Both the position numbers and the translations under genes were made by a program. This document shows positions 1 through 9,618 of a stretch of DNA of 64,000 nucleotides, in pieces. The notes beneath the pieces were generated by a model, which was not told where the DNA came from, searched no databases, and saw nothing but the letters and a program-made list of their open reading frames with translations. The stretch lies in assembly GCF_003171515.1 (NCBI RefSeq), contig NC_089390.1:3782001-3846000 (forward strand). Direction: 5' to 3'. Within the stretch, counting starts at the first letter, position 1. Each line of letters starts with the position of its first letter. This stretch comes from Pyrenophora tritici-repentis (Eukaryota > Ascomycota > Dothideomycetes > Pleosporales > Pleosporaceae).

Positions 1-384
1 ATCAAGTGGGGAACGGAAGGCTGGACTCCAAGGGCAGGCCAGACAGATGGTCGTGCGGCTTTCGAGATTGACTTGTATGCTTTTGATATGCTGAAGGCTT
101 GGATCAAGGCGAAAGGAAACGGAAATCCGGTGAAGGGAAGTAGGTACATGCGGACGATGGAGATCCTGGAGAGGGCGAAGAAGCAGATTGAAGACCAGAA
201 CGAGAGGAGGAGGAATGTGCAGTCCAATTTAGGCGCGGCCACGGAAGCTTCTCGCGCACAGGTTTACAGGGCAAAGGTTGAAGTACCGCGCAAGATGCAA
301 TTGAGTGTTTCATCTGATGCCAAAAGGGCAGAAGCTAAGCAGATTCGTAGGGGGGACGAAATGCGCCTGAGGTTTTATGGATAG
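1..384 (+). CDS. 3' end of an unidentified protein gene (partial)
   Basis: Frame 1 is open from the first base of the window to a TGA at 382-384, so this is probably the last exon, or part of it, of a gene that begins outside the window. The visible 127 residues are hydrophilic and rich in Lys, Arg and Glu. A likely helical stretch (MEILERAKKQIEDQNERRRN) is followed by a basic C-terminus. No signal peptide, membrane segment or known motif is visible and I do not recognise the family. The main support is uninterrupted reading into the window edge and coding-like composition. Confidence 0.5.
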   Translation: MKWGTEGWTPRAGQTDGRAAFEIDLYAFDMLKAWIKAKGNGNPVKGSRYMRTMEILERAKKQIEDQNERRRNVQSNLGAATEASRAQVYRAKVEVPRKMQLSVSSDAKRAEAKQIRRGDEMRLRFYG

Positions 385-1459
385 GGGAGCAGACGTCAAG
401 TTGGCACTGCAGAAGTGGGAGGCCAAAGTCCGGAAGTCCGCGCATCCGCCGAGAGGCTACGGCGTGGTGAGCAGGGGGTTGTTGTATACAACTATAGGGC
501 TATGTGGGGGTTCATTATCTTTCATTGCCGCGCTATCCGGTGCGACGAGATCGGAAGCAATTGGGGAGGTATCGCGACCTGTGATTCCCAAGGTTCCTTG
601 CTGGTCGTTGCACGTGACTCAGACCCATGTATGTACGTGGTGTAAGTTTCGGTAAATATGTATGTACCCCAGATGAATTATGGTGCATATTATTTCAGCT
701 TATGAATTTGAACTCGTGGCTGAAATGCCTTTCTAGGTATAGTATTTGAAGAGTATCTATCGTGTTCAAACTTTAGCATGGAATGACGTTGGCCATGAAG
801 TCACACGTCGTACCTACGTGGTAATGTAAGCGAGTCGTGGCACGTCAAGGCCGACGCATACTCTCTATCGTGCATGGTGTAGAGACGCCACCATCGTGAC
901 GAAGATGGTTGTGGGCTCGTTTACTCGTTCCGTGGCCAAGTTTAGCCTCTTTGCGGAATCTCTGGCAAAAATGAAGGCATACGAATATGACTCGGTTACC
1001 AAGGTAAGTGGTTGCGACCAGAGAAACAGAAATGTCAACTTGGATAAGCGGGCACAATGACGTGCCGTTCTCAGTGCACTTACACTGCAGGCTCTGACCG
1101 TCACCAAGGCTACAGTAGGTTAGCACGCTCAATCGCCGATCAGGCCCAGCTAAGCAGGCGATTCCTGCCCTGCCAGCATGCACGGCGGCTGGAAAGAGGG
1201 CATTGGATTGGGATCTACCGGCCTAGACCGCGTGGGCCTTTGTTCTCATATGTCCCGTCCATGGTCCCCTCAGCAACTCGACGTTCTCGGCTTCTCAGTT
1301 TGCCTCTTACCATGTATCCGTCAGGCACGCGCTCGTGGGGTCGTGTTCGTTGAGTCTGGATCCCTGATATGACGTCACGCGGCTCTCCATTCTCTGAGAA
1401 GGCTTCTTCGCACCCGCTATTCTCGTTGTAAGACACGCCGAGCGCATTGCACCAGCGCC
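385..1459. other. Intergenic stretch, no supported gene
   Basis: About 1.1 kb between the partial gene and the histidine kinase. The open frames here are short, overlap on both strands and have no recognisable protein character or credible splice partners. The right end presumably holds the promoter and 5' leader of the kinase gene. I see no RNA gene or repeat. Confidence 0.5.
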
Positions 1460-4400
1460 ATGGAGAACCTCGACAAACTCTCGGCGACGGGGCTTCCCAT
1501 ATTCGACCTTAATGAGGAGAATCTGAACCGCAAAGACTGGTGAGCCTGCGCCAACTCAGCTTGCGCCCCTCATTGTGCGCCAATACTGACAGTGGCCAGG
1601 GCGAAGACGGCAATAGGTACACGCGACTCGTGGCCCACTGCTCTGACATGTCTTGTCAACACATGCGTGCTGCCCATGCCCCATTGTGCCGCCATCTTCT
1701 GGGGCAAGGACCTGACAGTAATCCACAATTTGGCCTGGGAAAAAGCGCGGGGAGGGCTCGATGGCCAGGCCACCAATGCGCGCGACAGCTACGATCATGA
1801 AGCACTTGGCACCCTGAAGACAGTGCTGCGAGGGCGAACGGTCAAGGTAGGTAAGCATCAAACCATGTCCTCGCAGTCTATGAGGCCGAGACTGACGCGT
1901 GTAGCGGCCAGGTATTTTCTCAAGAGCGTACCCGAGGACAAGAGCATGCAACTGCTCCTCAGTACAATCCTCGACGAAAGCGGCACGCGCCAGGGTGTGC
2001 TGGCCCAACTCCTAGAAAACCAAAACGTAGACCACTACATGCCCATTGAAGGCTTGGACGAACTCTCACGCCAGCATCAAGGAAGGCGACCCAAAGATGG
2101 ACAGAGCCACCAGTCTGGCAAGCACGCCAAGACAGAGCAGGCCGACTCGATGCAGACCAACATGTTCCAGCGATTCGCCGAACTATTGCCCAACGGCCTA
2201 GCCATTCTCGACAAAGACGCCGAGGCCATCTTCGTCAACGACGGCTTCTTCAAACTCACAACCAACAAGGGCAACAATGAGTTCCGCGCCTGGCCCGAAA
2301 GCATACATCCCGACGACTACGAAGACGTCATGTCGGCCTACCGCAAAGCATTCGAAAGCCGGACAGAGCTGCAGATAGAGTTTCGGTGCGACGTTGTGGA
2401 GCCCGCCGAGAGGCAGGGCGAGCAGTGGCGGCTGTTTCTGCTAAAGCCATTGAGTGAAGAAGCCGATGCCGGCTATATCAGCGCCGTCATCGACATTACC
2501 GACATCAAGCAGGCCCAGCTGACACAAGAAAAAGCTGCAAACGAGGCCAAGGAGCGCAAGGAACAGCAGGAGAGGTTTATAGACATGGTTTCACACGAAA
2601 TTCGTAACCCACTTTCTGCTGTCTTGCACTTGGCCGAAGAAGTGAAGGAGGTCACCAAAGAGATTTCCATCGACCATGACGACATCCGCGACCAGGTAGC
2701 CGATATTCTGGACGCGGCCGATACCATACTCTTGTGCGTCTCGCATCAAAACACCCTTGTAGACGATATTCTATCCTTTTCCAAGCTCGACTCCATGATG
2801 TTATCCTTGGTGCCTCGCCGTAAGTTTCCGCAAACATCGTTGCATCATTCGCTGAAGTATTGTAGAAACAAGACCTAAGTGGGAGTTTTCGCAAGCACTC
2901 AGAGTGTTTCATTCTGAATTCAAGGCGAAGAACATTGATTTTCATTATGCCATGGATGTCTCGTTTGAAGAGCAAAATGTAGACAATGTTGTCGCGGATC
3001 TCAATCGCATGAAGCAAGGTAGGATTCTCTGCATTTGGCCAAAGCCCACGCTAACACCTTGTAGTCCTGGTCAACCTCATAACCAATGCCATAAAGTTCA
3101 CCTCTAGGAAAAACGGGGAACGAAAGATTACAGTCTCCATGGGCGCTTCTGTGAAGCGCCCCACGTCTTATCCTCCCAATGTCATCTACTTTAGTGAGGA
3201 AAAAGAAGCCTTCCATCTCAACTCAACAATGACCTCAGAGTGGGGCGCTGGCGCCGCCATGTACTTGATGGTTGCTGTCAAAGACACTGGCATAGGTATT
3301 AGTAAGGAAGGTCAAGCCAAGTTGTTTGAGCGTTTTAGGTAGGGCATCTACGTGGCTTATTGAGCCTCGTGAAACTGACCGTCCAACAGGCAAGCGACTC
3401 CGAAAACCCAGGAAAGATACGGCGGGTCAGGGCTGGGACTATTCATATCACGCAAATGTGAGTTGCCGTGTGTGCACTTGACCTAGTCTCCAACTGACTT
3501 TGAAACAGTATGTACTTTACACGGGGGAGACATAGGTGTGAGCTCCAAGGAAGGTGAAGGTTCCACGTTCGGCTTTTTCTTCAAGGTCCGTCGCGCGACA
3601 GGAGGTTACGACGATGATCGACCAACGATTCCATCCCGAAGCAACTCTGAATGCTCGACTTCCTCGAACCGTCCGTCAGAGAATGGCTCGAAACCGATCC
3701 GTCCCGGTTATAGTCGTGCCAATTCGAATCTCCTGCCCATTAAAGAGCGGAATAATGAAAGACCTGAAGCGAGGACACACTTGTCCAGTCATGGAGGAGT
3801 AGACACGGATGATGTCGATCCATCGCTCAAAGATCCGCCTGTGGAAGAACGACCTGAGTCGCATCCACAATCGCATGAAGATGCACGCTATAAAGAGACC
3901 CAGGAGGCCACTAAGAATCTCCCTTCAAATCAACCACACATGGAGAGGAAACTGCCGGATCTGAAGAGAGGGGAGACTTCACGACAAGAAGAAGGCGCCA
4001 AGGAAATATCAAGATCACAAAGCGATCAACGCTCCGAAGACAAATATACACTTCTTCTTGTAGAAGATAACCTGATCAATCAGAAGGTGTTGCGGCGTCA
4101 ACTTCAATCTCGTGGATTCGAGGTTTTCATAGCGAACAACGGCCAAGAAGCCATCGATGCTGTGGCTGAACGTGGGGAAGCAAACAATGGCCCAGGCGAT
4201 CGAAATTACTTTGACTGTATACTCATGGATCAGGAAATGCCTATCAAAGATGGTAATGCCGCGACACAAGAGATCAGGGTACTACAAGATGAGGGCAAGG
4301 CTGGATATAGCCATATCTTAGGTGTCTCAGCAAACGTACGGGAAGCGCAGACTAATAGTATGCGCGAGGCTGGCATGGACGATGTCATCTCTAAGCCGTT

Positions 4401-4728
4401 CAAGGTGGATGATCTGGTGCGCAAGGTGCAAAGGCTAGTACGTGATAATGGCGGTAGTGCAAAGCATGACAATAGACCAAACGGAAACTCAGCACCGGAG
4501 AAGGTGGAGAAGGATGATGAGAAGAAAGGAAGAACCGACCTCCACCCACGAAACGATGATGGAAAGAAGGGTGAGGCCGACTCAGATAACGAGCGAGACA
4601 ATAAACGCAGGGGAGGATCAAGGTCGCGGGCCAACGTTAAGGAAGGGTCTGCCATGACACCACAGACAGGATCGACACCAGAAGAGGTACAGAAGCAGCA
4701 GAAGCAGAGGCAGCGACAAGAAACATGA
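1460..4728 (+). CDS. Hybrid sensor histidine kinase (PAS - HisKA - HATPase - receiver)
   Basis: Predicted 986-residue cytoplasmic two-component sensor. Exons by splice signals: 1460-1539, 1600-1850, 1905-2819, 2866-3018, 3065-3338, 3390-3457, 3509-4728; all junctions close in frame. An N-terminal PAS-like fold (about residues 25-110, FWGKDLTVIHNLAWEKARG) is followed by a PAS domain (about 198-310, ending VIDITDIKQAQ). The HisKA H-box SHEIRNPLSAVLH has its phospho-acceptor at His341. The ATPase domain shows the N box (NLITNAIKFT), G1 (VKDTGIGIS) and G2 (YGGSGLGLFIS). After about 180 disordered residues comes a receiver domain (about 760-895) with LLVEDN, the phospho-acceptor Asp821 in LMDQEMP, and the conserved Lys in SKPF. 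The C-terminus is a charged disordered tail. There is no membrane segment, so it probably senses an internal or diffusible signal and feeds an Ypd1-type phosphotransfer protein. The group within fungal hybrid kinases is not assigned. The second intron (1851-1904) is 54 nt, in frame and stop-free, so its removal is less certain than the others. Confidence 0.93.
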
Positions 4729-5124
4729 GTGCTTTTGCTTTCACGCTTGCCCTGAACTCTGTATGCATTGTTTGTGTTATTTGACTCTGCTGGAACTCTG
4801 TCAGCTCAAGACTGCATTGCATGGTGTTCCGGATGGGTTATCTGGGCTGGCACGAAATGGACGATTGGATGGGCAGTATGGATACACGACCTACATTCAT
4901 AGGGGGACCATAAACTTTATACCATCTCTAGACCGAACGTGAATATACTTGGCTTGATCATGGCGACCAGAGCGGAGATAAGACTGCCGCGCGAGTCATG
5001 CATATGACATCCCACTTCACCCCACTTTCCCTAGAGAAGCATCACAATCATCGTCATGATGTAAACCACTTCTGTTCTTTTGCTTGAAACTGCAATACAT
5101 CCGCACCAGCACTTCAAAAACAAC
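4729..5124. other. Intergenic: kinase 3' UTR and SDR promoter
   Basis: About 400 bp between two same-strand genes. It should contain the 3' end of the histidine kinase transcript and the promoter of the dehydrogenase. I see no gene, repeat or RNA. Confidence 0.5.
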
Positions 5125-5960
5125 ATGGCGAAAGAATTCCAGGGCAAAGTCGCGCTCATAACAGGAGCAGCAAGCGGTATTGGGTACTGTACCTATTCAA
5201 CATCCCATGTCTTTCTTCTCACCGTTTGAAATCTAGAAACTCAGCTAACATATACTCCAGCCGGGCAACGGCCCTCAAACTCTCCTCCCTCGGCGCTTCC
5301 CTCTCCCTCTGCGACCTTGACGCCTCAAAGCTCGAAGCCGTGGCCGCCTCATGCAGCACACCGAGCCACACCTCGCGAGTCGACGTGAGCAGCAAAGAAG
5401 ACGTACAACGCTTTGTATCAGTAGTATTACACACATACGGGAGGCTCGACTACGTTTTCAATTGCGCCGGCGTGAACCCCACCAGCATTCCACTCGAGGA
5501 AACCTCCGACGAATACTGGGATAAGCTCGTAAACACAAACCTCAAAGGCGTCTTCCTTGTCACTCGCGCCTGTCTCCCGCATCTCCAACGCGGCGCTGCC
5601 ATTGTAAATGTCTCCTCTATCTCGGGTATCCGTGGCTCTGCGCTACAGTCTGTGTACTGTACTACCAAGTTCGGACTGATTGGCATGTCTAAGTCGTTGG
5701 CACTGGAGCTGGGGCCTAGGGGTATCAGGGTGAATTGCGTGGCGCCTGGATATATCGATACGCCGAGTAATGCGGGTATTGTCAAGGGTGGGGAGGCGAT
5801 AGAGAGGATGAGGAATGGGAATGCGTTGGAAAGATTGGGAACGCCCGAGGAAGTAGCAGATGTTGTGGCGTTTTTGTTTGGGGAAGGGGCGAGGTATGTT
5901 AACGGGGCGGTGGTGGAGATTGATGGGGCAATTAAGATGAGTAGTACTACTAGCAAATGA
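5125..5960 (+). CDS. Short-chain dehydrogenase/reductase (classical SDR)
   Basis: A 252-residue NAD(P)(H)-dependent oxidoreductase encoded by exons 5125-5183 and 5261-5960. The start at 5125 supplies the N-terminal strand and the cofactor loop, which the intron splits within its glycine motif: ITGAASGIG, residues 13-21, completed by RATALKL. Other classical SDR signatures are present: the NNAG-equivalent FNCAGV, NVSSISG with the catalytic Ser, the catalytic pair YCTTK, and VNCVAPGYIDTP after it. The C-terminus (YVNGAVVEIDGAI) is typical of FabG-like enzymes. Length is normal for the family. No targeting signal is obvious and the C-terminus (TTSK) is not a peroxisomal signal. The substrate cannot be told from sequence. 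Neighbours do not suggest a pathway. Confidence 0.93.
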
Positions 5961-6221
5961 GACAATGACAATGGACTTCCCGAGTTTGGAGAACGACTTC
6001 TTTATGTGTGGAATGGTGGTGATTGTATGCAAAGTTCAGTATTTGCGTATGTTTATATGTATCGGTGGTGTCTAACGGGAAGTCGACATCTCAGTGAAAC
6101 CACGCTGTCACGTGCGTGATCGGCAGGCCAGCTGCGCTAGCGCCTCCGTCGCATGTCGAAAGTTGCGTCGCGACCAGAACTCTCTCAACTTGACTCCAAC
6201 ACCAACACCAACACCATAACA

Positions 6222-7475
6222 ATGGCTGACGTAAAACCCTCTCCCGCGATGCTCGACATGGAAGCCAAACCTGCACTCGCGCCCGACACATCCCTCGAAG
6301 CCACCACGACGTCAACCGACCTTGTCCCCACGACAGACCAAACAATCATCACCACCAACGCAGACGGCAAAAAAGTCAAAAAGATCATCCGCCGCAAGCG
6401 CCGGCCTGCGCGCCCCCAAGTCGACCCCGCAACCCTCAAACCGCAAGAAATCGCCCAAACAGGAAACATCTACAACGTCTGGTACAACAAATGGTCTGGC
6501 GGCGACCGCGAAGACAAATACCTCTCTCAAACCGCGGCGCCTGGCCGCTGCAACATTGCAAAAGACAGTGGCTACACCAAAGCGGATAAAACACCCGGCT
6601 CCTACTTTTGCCTCTTCTTCGCACGCGGCATGTGTCCGAAAGGTGTAGACTGCGAGTACCTGCACCGTTTACCCACTGTCACAGACATCTTCCCCAGCAA
6701 CGTGGATTGTTTTGGGCGTGACAAGCATGCTGATTACAGAGACGACATGGGTGGTGTAGGTACCTTTCAGCGCCAGAACCGCACCCTGTACATCGGCCGC
6801 ATACACCCTACTGACGATATCGAAGAAGTAGTTGCGCGCCACATGCAGGAATGGGGCGAGATTGAACGCACGCGTGTGCTGACGGCACGTGGTGTGGCGT
6901 TCGTCACGTATCTCAACGAAGCCAACTCGCAGTTTGCAAAGGAGGCGATGGCGCACCAGGCGTTTGACCACGGCGAGATTCTCAACGTGAGATGGGCAAC
7001 TGTAGACCCGAATCCACAGGCGGCAAAGCGCGAGGCACGGCGTATAGAAGAGCAGGCCGCGGAGGCGATAAGAAAAGCGCTGCCGGCTGCGTATGTAGCA
7101 GAGCTTGAGGGCAGGGACCCCGAGGGCAAGAAGAGGAGGAAGATGGAGGGCAGTTTTGGTTTGCAAGGATACGAAGCACCGGACGATGTGTGGTATGCAA
7201 AGGAAAAGGCAGAGTGGGAGGACAGGAAAAGGATTGAAAATGGTGGTGGTGGGGAGCACATGATGATTGAACAGGGCCATGAGGAGGCGGCGTCGGCACA
7301 GCAGAATGCGTATGCCGCACAGGCTGCCCCACAGCAGGATTCTGGAAACAGTGGTATTTTGTCTGGTGCTACGCTTGCGGCCCTGAAAGGGTACACGGCT
7401 ACGGCGTCGAGTAGCAACAAACGGCCCGCGCCCAAGGCGGGGCTGTTGGTAGATTATGGCAGTGATAGCGATTGA
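6222..7475 (+). CDS. CWC2: Pre-mRNA-splicing factor CWC2
   Basis: A 417-residue single-exon protein matching the Cwc2/Cwf2 family, the NineTeen-complex component that contacts U6 snRNA in the spliceosome. After a disordered N-terminus and a basic patch (IIRRKRRPARPQ) comes the Torus region, with a CCCH zinc finger starting at Cys130 (FCLFFARGMCPKGVDCEYLH). An RRM follows at about 186-265 (LYIGRIHP; RGVAFVTYLNEANSQFA). The motif YNKWSGGDRED before the finger is also typical of the family. The C-terminal third is low complexity and ends DYGSDSD. An upstream in-frame ATG at 6153 would add 23 residues; I prefer 6222 because MADVKPSP looks like the conserved start and the upstream residues are a Thr/Asn repeat. 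Confidence 0.93.
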   Translation: MADVKPSPAMLDMEAKPALAPDTSLEATTTSTDLVPTTDQTIITTNADGKKVKKIIRRKRRPARPQVDPATLKPQEIAQTGNIYNVWYNKWSGGDREDKYLSQTAAPGRCNIAKDSGYTKADKTPGSYFCLFFARGMCPKGVDCEYLHRLPTVTDIFPSNVDCFGRDKHADYRDDMGGVGTFQRQNRTLYIGRIHPTDDIEEVVARHMQEWGEIERTRVLTARGVAFVTYLNEANSQFAKEAMAHQAFDHGEILNVRWATVDPNPQAAKREARRIEEQAAEAIRKALPAAYVAELEGRDPEGKKRRKMEGSFGLQGYEAPDDVWYAKEKAEWEDRKRIENGGGGEHMMIEQGHEEAASAQQNAYAAQAAPQQDSGNSGILSGATLAALKGYTATASSSNKRPAPKAGLLVDYGSDSD

Positions 7476-8019
7476 GTGTTTGAGACGACGTGGGCAAAAT
7501 GGGAAGGGGAAAGGGGTCCTTGTAATATAGCATAGGCATTCAATTGCATAGGGTTGGCGTTTTGAGATTATTGTATCTTGAAAGAATATGATATCCTCTT
7601 TTGTATCAAGTGTTGGGTCTGCTTTGCGATTTTCGACTTTTGCCCCATCAGTGCGCATTTTGAGATCATCACAAGTGCACCTAGGTGACATGAAATACGT
7701 GACACCCTAGTATCCGAAAGCTACTGTAGGCGCTAGATACATCTATTAGGAATGGAATAGTGGGTTTTACCTGCACTGTCGCTATTATGTCACCTAGGTG
7801 AGTGAGAGAATAGAGCAACGCATTCCGACTACAAAAGACAAAAACACAAATTAATGAGCGTGTCTAAAAAGAAATGAAGCCAAAGGCCGCCATATATCAG
7901 CCCAACAGCTGAAGTGACGAAAACCCCTTCTATCCAATCATCCGATCAGGAACCCAACGTACGCAATATCCTTGCTCGCTGTGCAAAGCCATCGTTTCCT
8001 TGGTTCAGAAACCAGTTCC
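7476..8019. other. Intergenic between convergent genes
   Basis: About 540 bp holding the 3' ends of CWC2 (plus) and the Ser/Pro-rich gene (minus). It contains the short inverted-repeat unit described separately at 7678-7800 and nothing else I can support. Confidence 0.5.
7678..7800. repeat. 123-bp unit with 14-bp perfect inverted ends (MITE-like candidate)
   Basis: CACCTAGGTGACAT at 7678-7691 is matched by its exact reverse complement at 7787-7800. The bases just outside both ends read AGTG (7674-7677 and 7801-7804), which could be a 4-bp target duplication. The core of each arm, CACCTAGGTG, is itself palindromic, so a protein-binding site pair or a hairpin is an alternative. No ORF lies inside. 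The flank match is short and could be chance. Confidence 0.35.
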
Positions 8020-9309
8020 TCAGAACGGCGCAACGCCCTCCCGCTCACACCCAGACAAAAACTGATTCCAATCGGTAACAAGACGCCTACCAGCCCACGT
8101 GCTCGTAACATGCTCCGCACTCCCTTCACTCGAGCTCTGTTCAACTTGACCATCAAGACCATACCCATATGCACCCACACTCCCATCCTCACTCTGTTCA
8201 TCATCTTTAAGAACGACTTCTTCGACATCGCGGAAAAGTCGCTTGGCGGCAGCAGCCTCGCCTACATTCGCGGTACCGCATCCAAAACCGCACACGCGAC
8301 GGCCGCAGGGACGCCAGAAGCGGTACTCGGCTACTTGAGGTTCAGAGAGGGGAGGAACGCCAAGGAGACCAGAGTCGACGCTGCGGTTGGATGTGTAGAA
8401 GAGCATGGTGCCTGACGGATCGATGGGGGATGTAGCTTCGGACTCTACGCCGTTGGCGATGTGGATAGATGGAGCTGGCGGCGAGTGTGGAGCGGTGGAA
8501 GAGAAGGATCGTATGGAATAAGGTGGTGAAGCAGGGTATGCGTTGATGTTACGGGAGTTGGGATGGTCAAGACCGGGCCCTGGATCTGTAACAGATGTGG
8601 GCGAGAGTTCGGGGAGACCATGCTTCACAGCCAGTTTGTTCAGCATAGCAGTACGTGGAGACATGTGATGAGAGGGGCTGGTGGGAGGGCTCGCAAGGCC
8701 TGTAATGTTGCGAGATGATGCAGACGGGGTGCGGGGTGTGCTATGTAGTGGCTTTCTGGAGACGATGTTGTCAATGAGGCCTAGCTGCGATGCAAAATGG
8801 CTGTATCCGTGGGACTCGCAACGCCGTGAAGGCCCACACATTTCCGAACCATCGATGCTCATGGGAGTGGCAGTGCGACCCGCGGGGGTTATAGCGCGTG
8901 GTGTCATGTGCCCGCTTCCGGGGCCATAAGATGGCGAGAGGTATGGTTCTTCCGCATTCATAGCAGGAGATAGTGGTGTGGGGAAGCCTGGGTATTTCCT
9001 CCCAACATCCGTCAGGAGCGACAGATGCGGTTTAGTTGCACTAGGCAGCGGCAAGGCGTTATTTGGGGCGCCCATGTTGAAAACGGGACCGCTACCTGTG
9101 CATTGTGGCGTGCTATGGAATCCATTTGTAGTCCCATCAAAGGCTCCTATCCATGAGGGCAAGCGGTCATATTCGGCCGAGGGCATATGCTGGAAAGAGC
9201 TATTGGTGAAGACACTTGTGGGACTTGTGGAATAGTTACTGCTATTGGAGCCGACCGAAGATCCTTCACTGGTGATACGGCGTAGAGCTAGAGCAGTGAA
9301 GGTATTCAT
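8020..9309 (-). CDS. Ser/Pro-rich protein of unknown function
   Basis: A 429-residue open frame starting MNTFTALALRR, with mostly low-complexity sequence rich in Ser, Pro and Thr (for example TGLASPPTSPSHHMSPRT), as in many fungal regulatory or cell-cycle-linked proteins. Near the C-terminus is a compact Cys-rich segment, FWRPCGRRVCGFGCG, followed by a helix-like stretch (EAAAAKRLFRDVEEVVLKDD). No enzyme motif, signal peptide or membrane segment is seen. The frame stays open upstream of the chosen ATG to a stop at about 9475, encoding protein-like sequence (for example TFPWQQYGGLWSCDDSR) with no ATG, so a 5' exon may be missing. SP/TP sites suggest phosphorylation, which is inference. It lies tail-to-tail with CWC2 and just downstream of the C78 peptidase on the same strand. 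Confidence 0.6.
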   Translation of the reverse strand: MNTFTALALRRITSEGSSVGSNSSNYSTSPTSVFTNSSFQHMPSAEYDRLPSWIGAFDGTTNGFHSTPQCTGSGPVFNMGAPNNALPLPSATKPHLSLLTDVGRKYPGFPTPLSPAMNAEEPYLSPSYGPGSGHMTPRAITPAGRTATPMSIDGSEMCGPSRRCESHGYSHFASQLGLIDNIVSRKPLHSTPRTPSASSRNITGLASPPTSPSHHMSPRTAMLNKLAVKHGLPELSPTSVTDPGPGLDHPNSRNINAYPASPPYSIRSFSSTAPHSPPAPSIHIANGVESEATSPIDPSGTMLFYTSNRSVDSGLLGVPPLSEPQVAEYRFWRPCGRRVCGFGCGTANVGEAAAAKRLFRDVEEVVLKDDEQSEDGSVGAYGYGLDGQVEQSSSEGSAEHVTSTWAGRRLVTDWNQFLSGCEREGVAPF

Positions 9310-9618
9310 CCGTTCTGATCGTGCAAATCTGGAGTCGTCGCAAGACCAAAGTCCGCCATACTGCTGCCATGGGAAGGTCTGCAGGAAAACGTCTTCTGGA
9401 TAGACATCGTATCCGAGGGTACGAGCACGGAAGAATACGTATACGAAACGACAATCAGGAAATTGACGAAGGACCTAGCAGGTGAAAGTTCAGCACAAGT
9501 AATCAGAGTTGCTCAATGGTTTAAATGCAGGAAAGCTGAAGCGTGGCATAGGGACAATGTGATAAGGAATGTGCCGGGTATCGATCTATATGCAGAAGAA
9601 CAGGCTGGGAGTGGATGC

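Noticed and set aside
377..1436. Several overlapping open frames on both strands after the first partial gene
   Set aside because: They overlap each other, lack family features and plausible splice partners, and look like chance frames.
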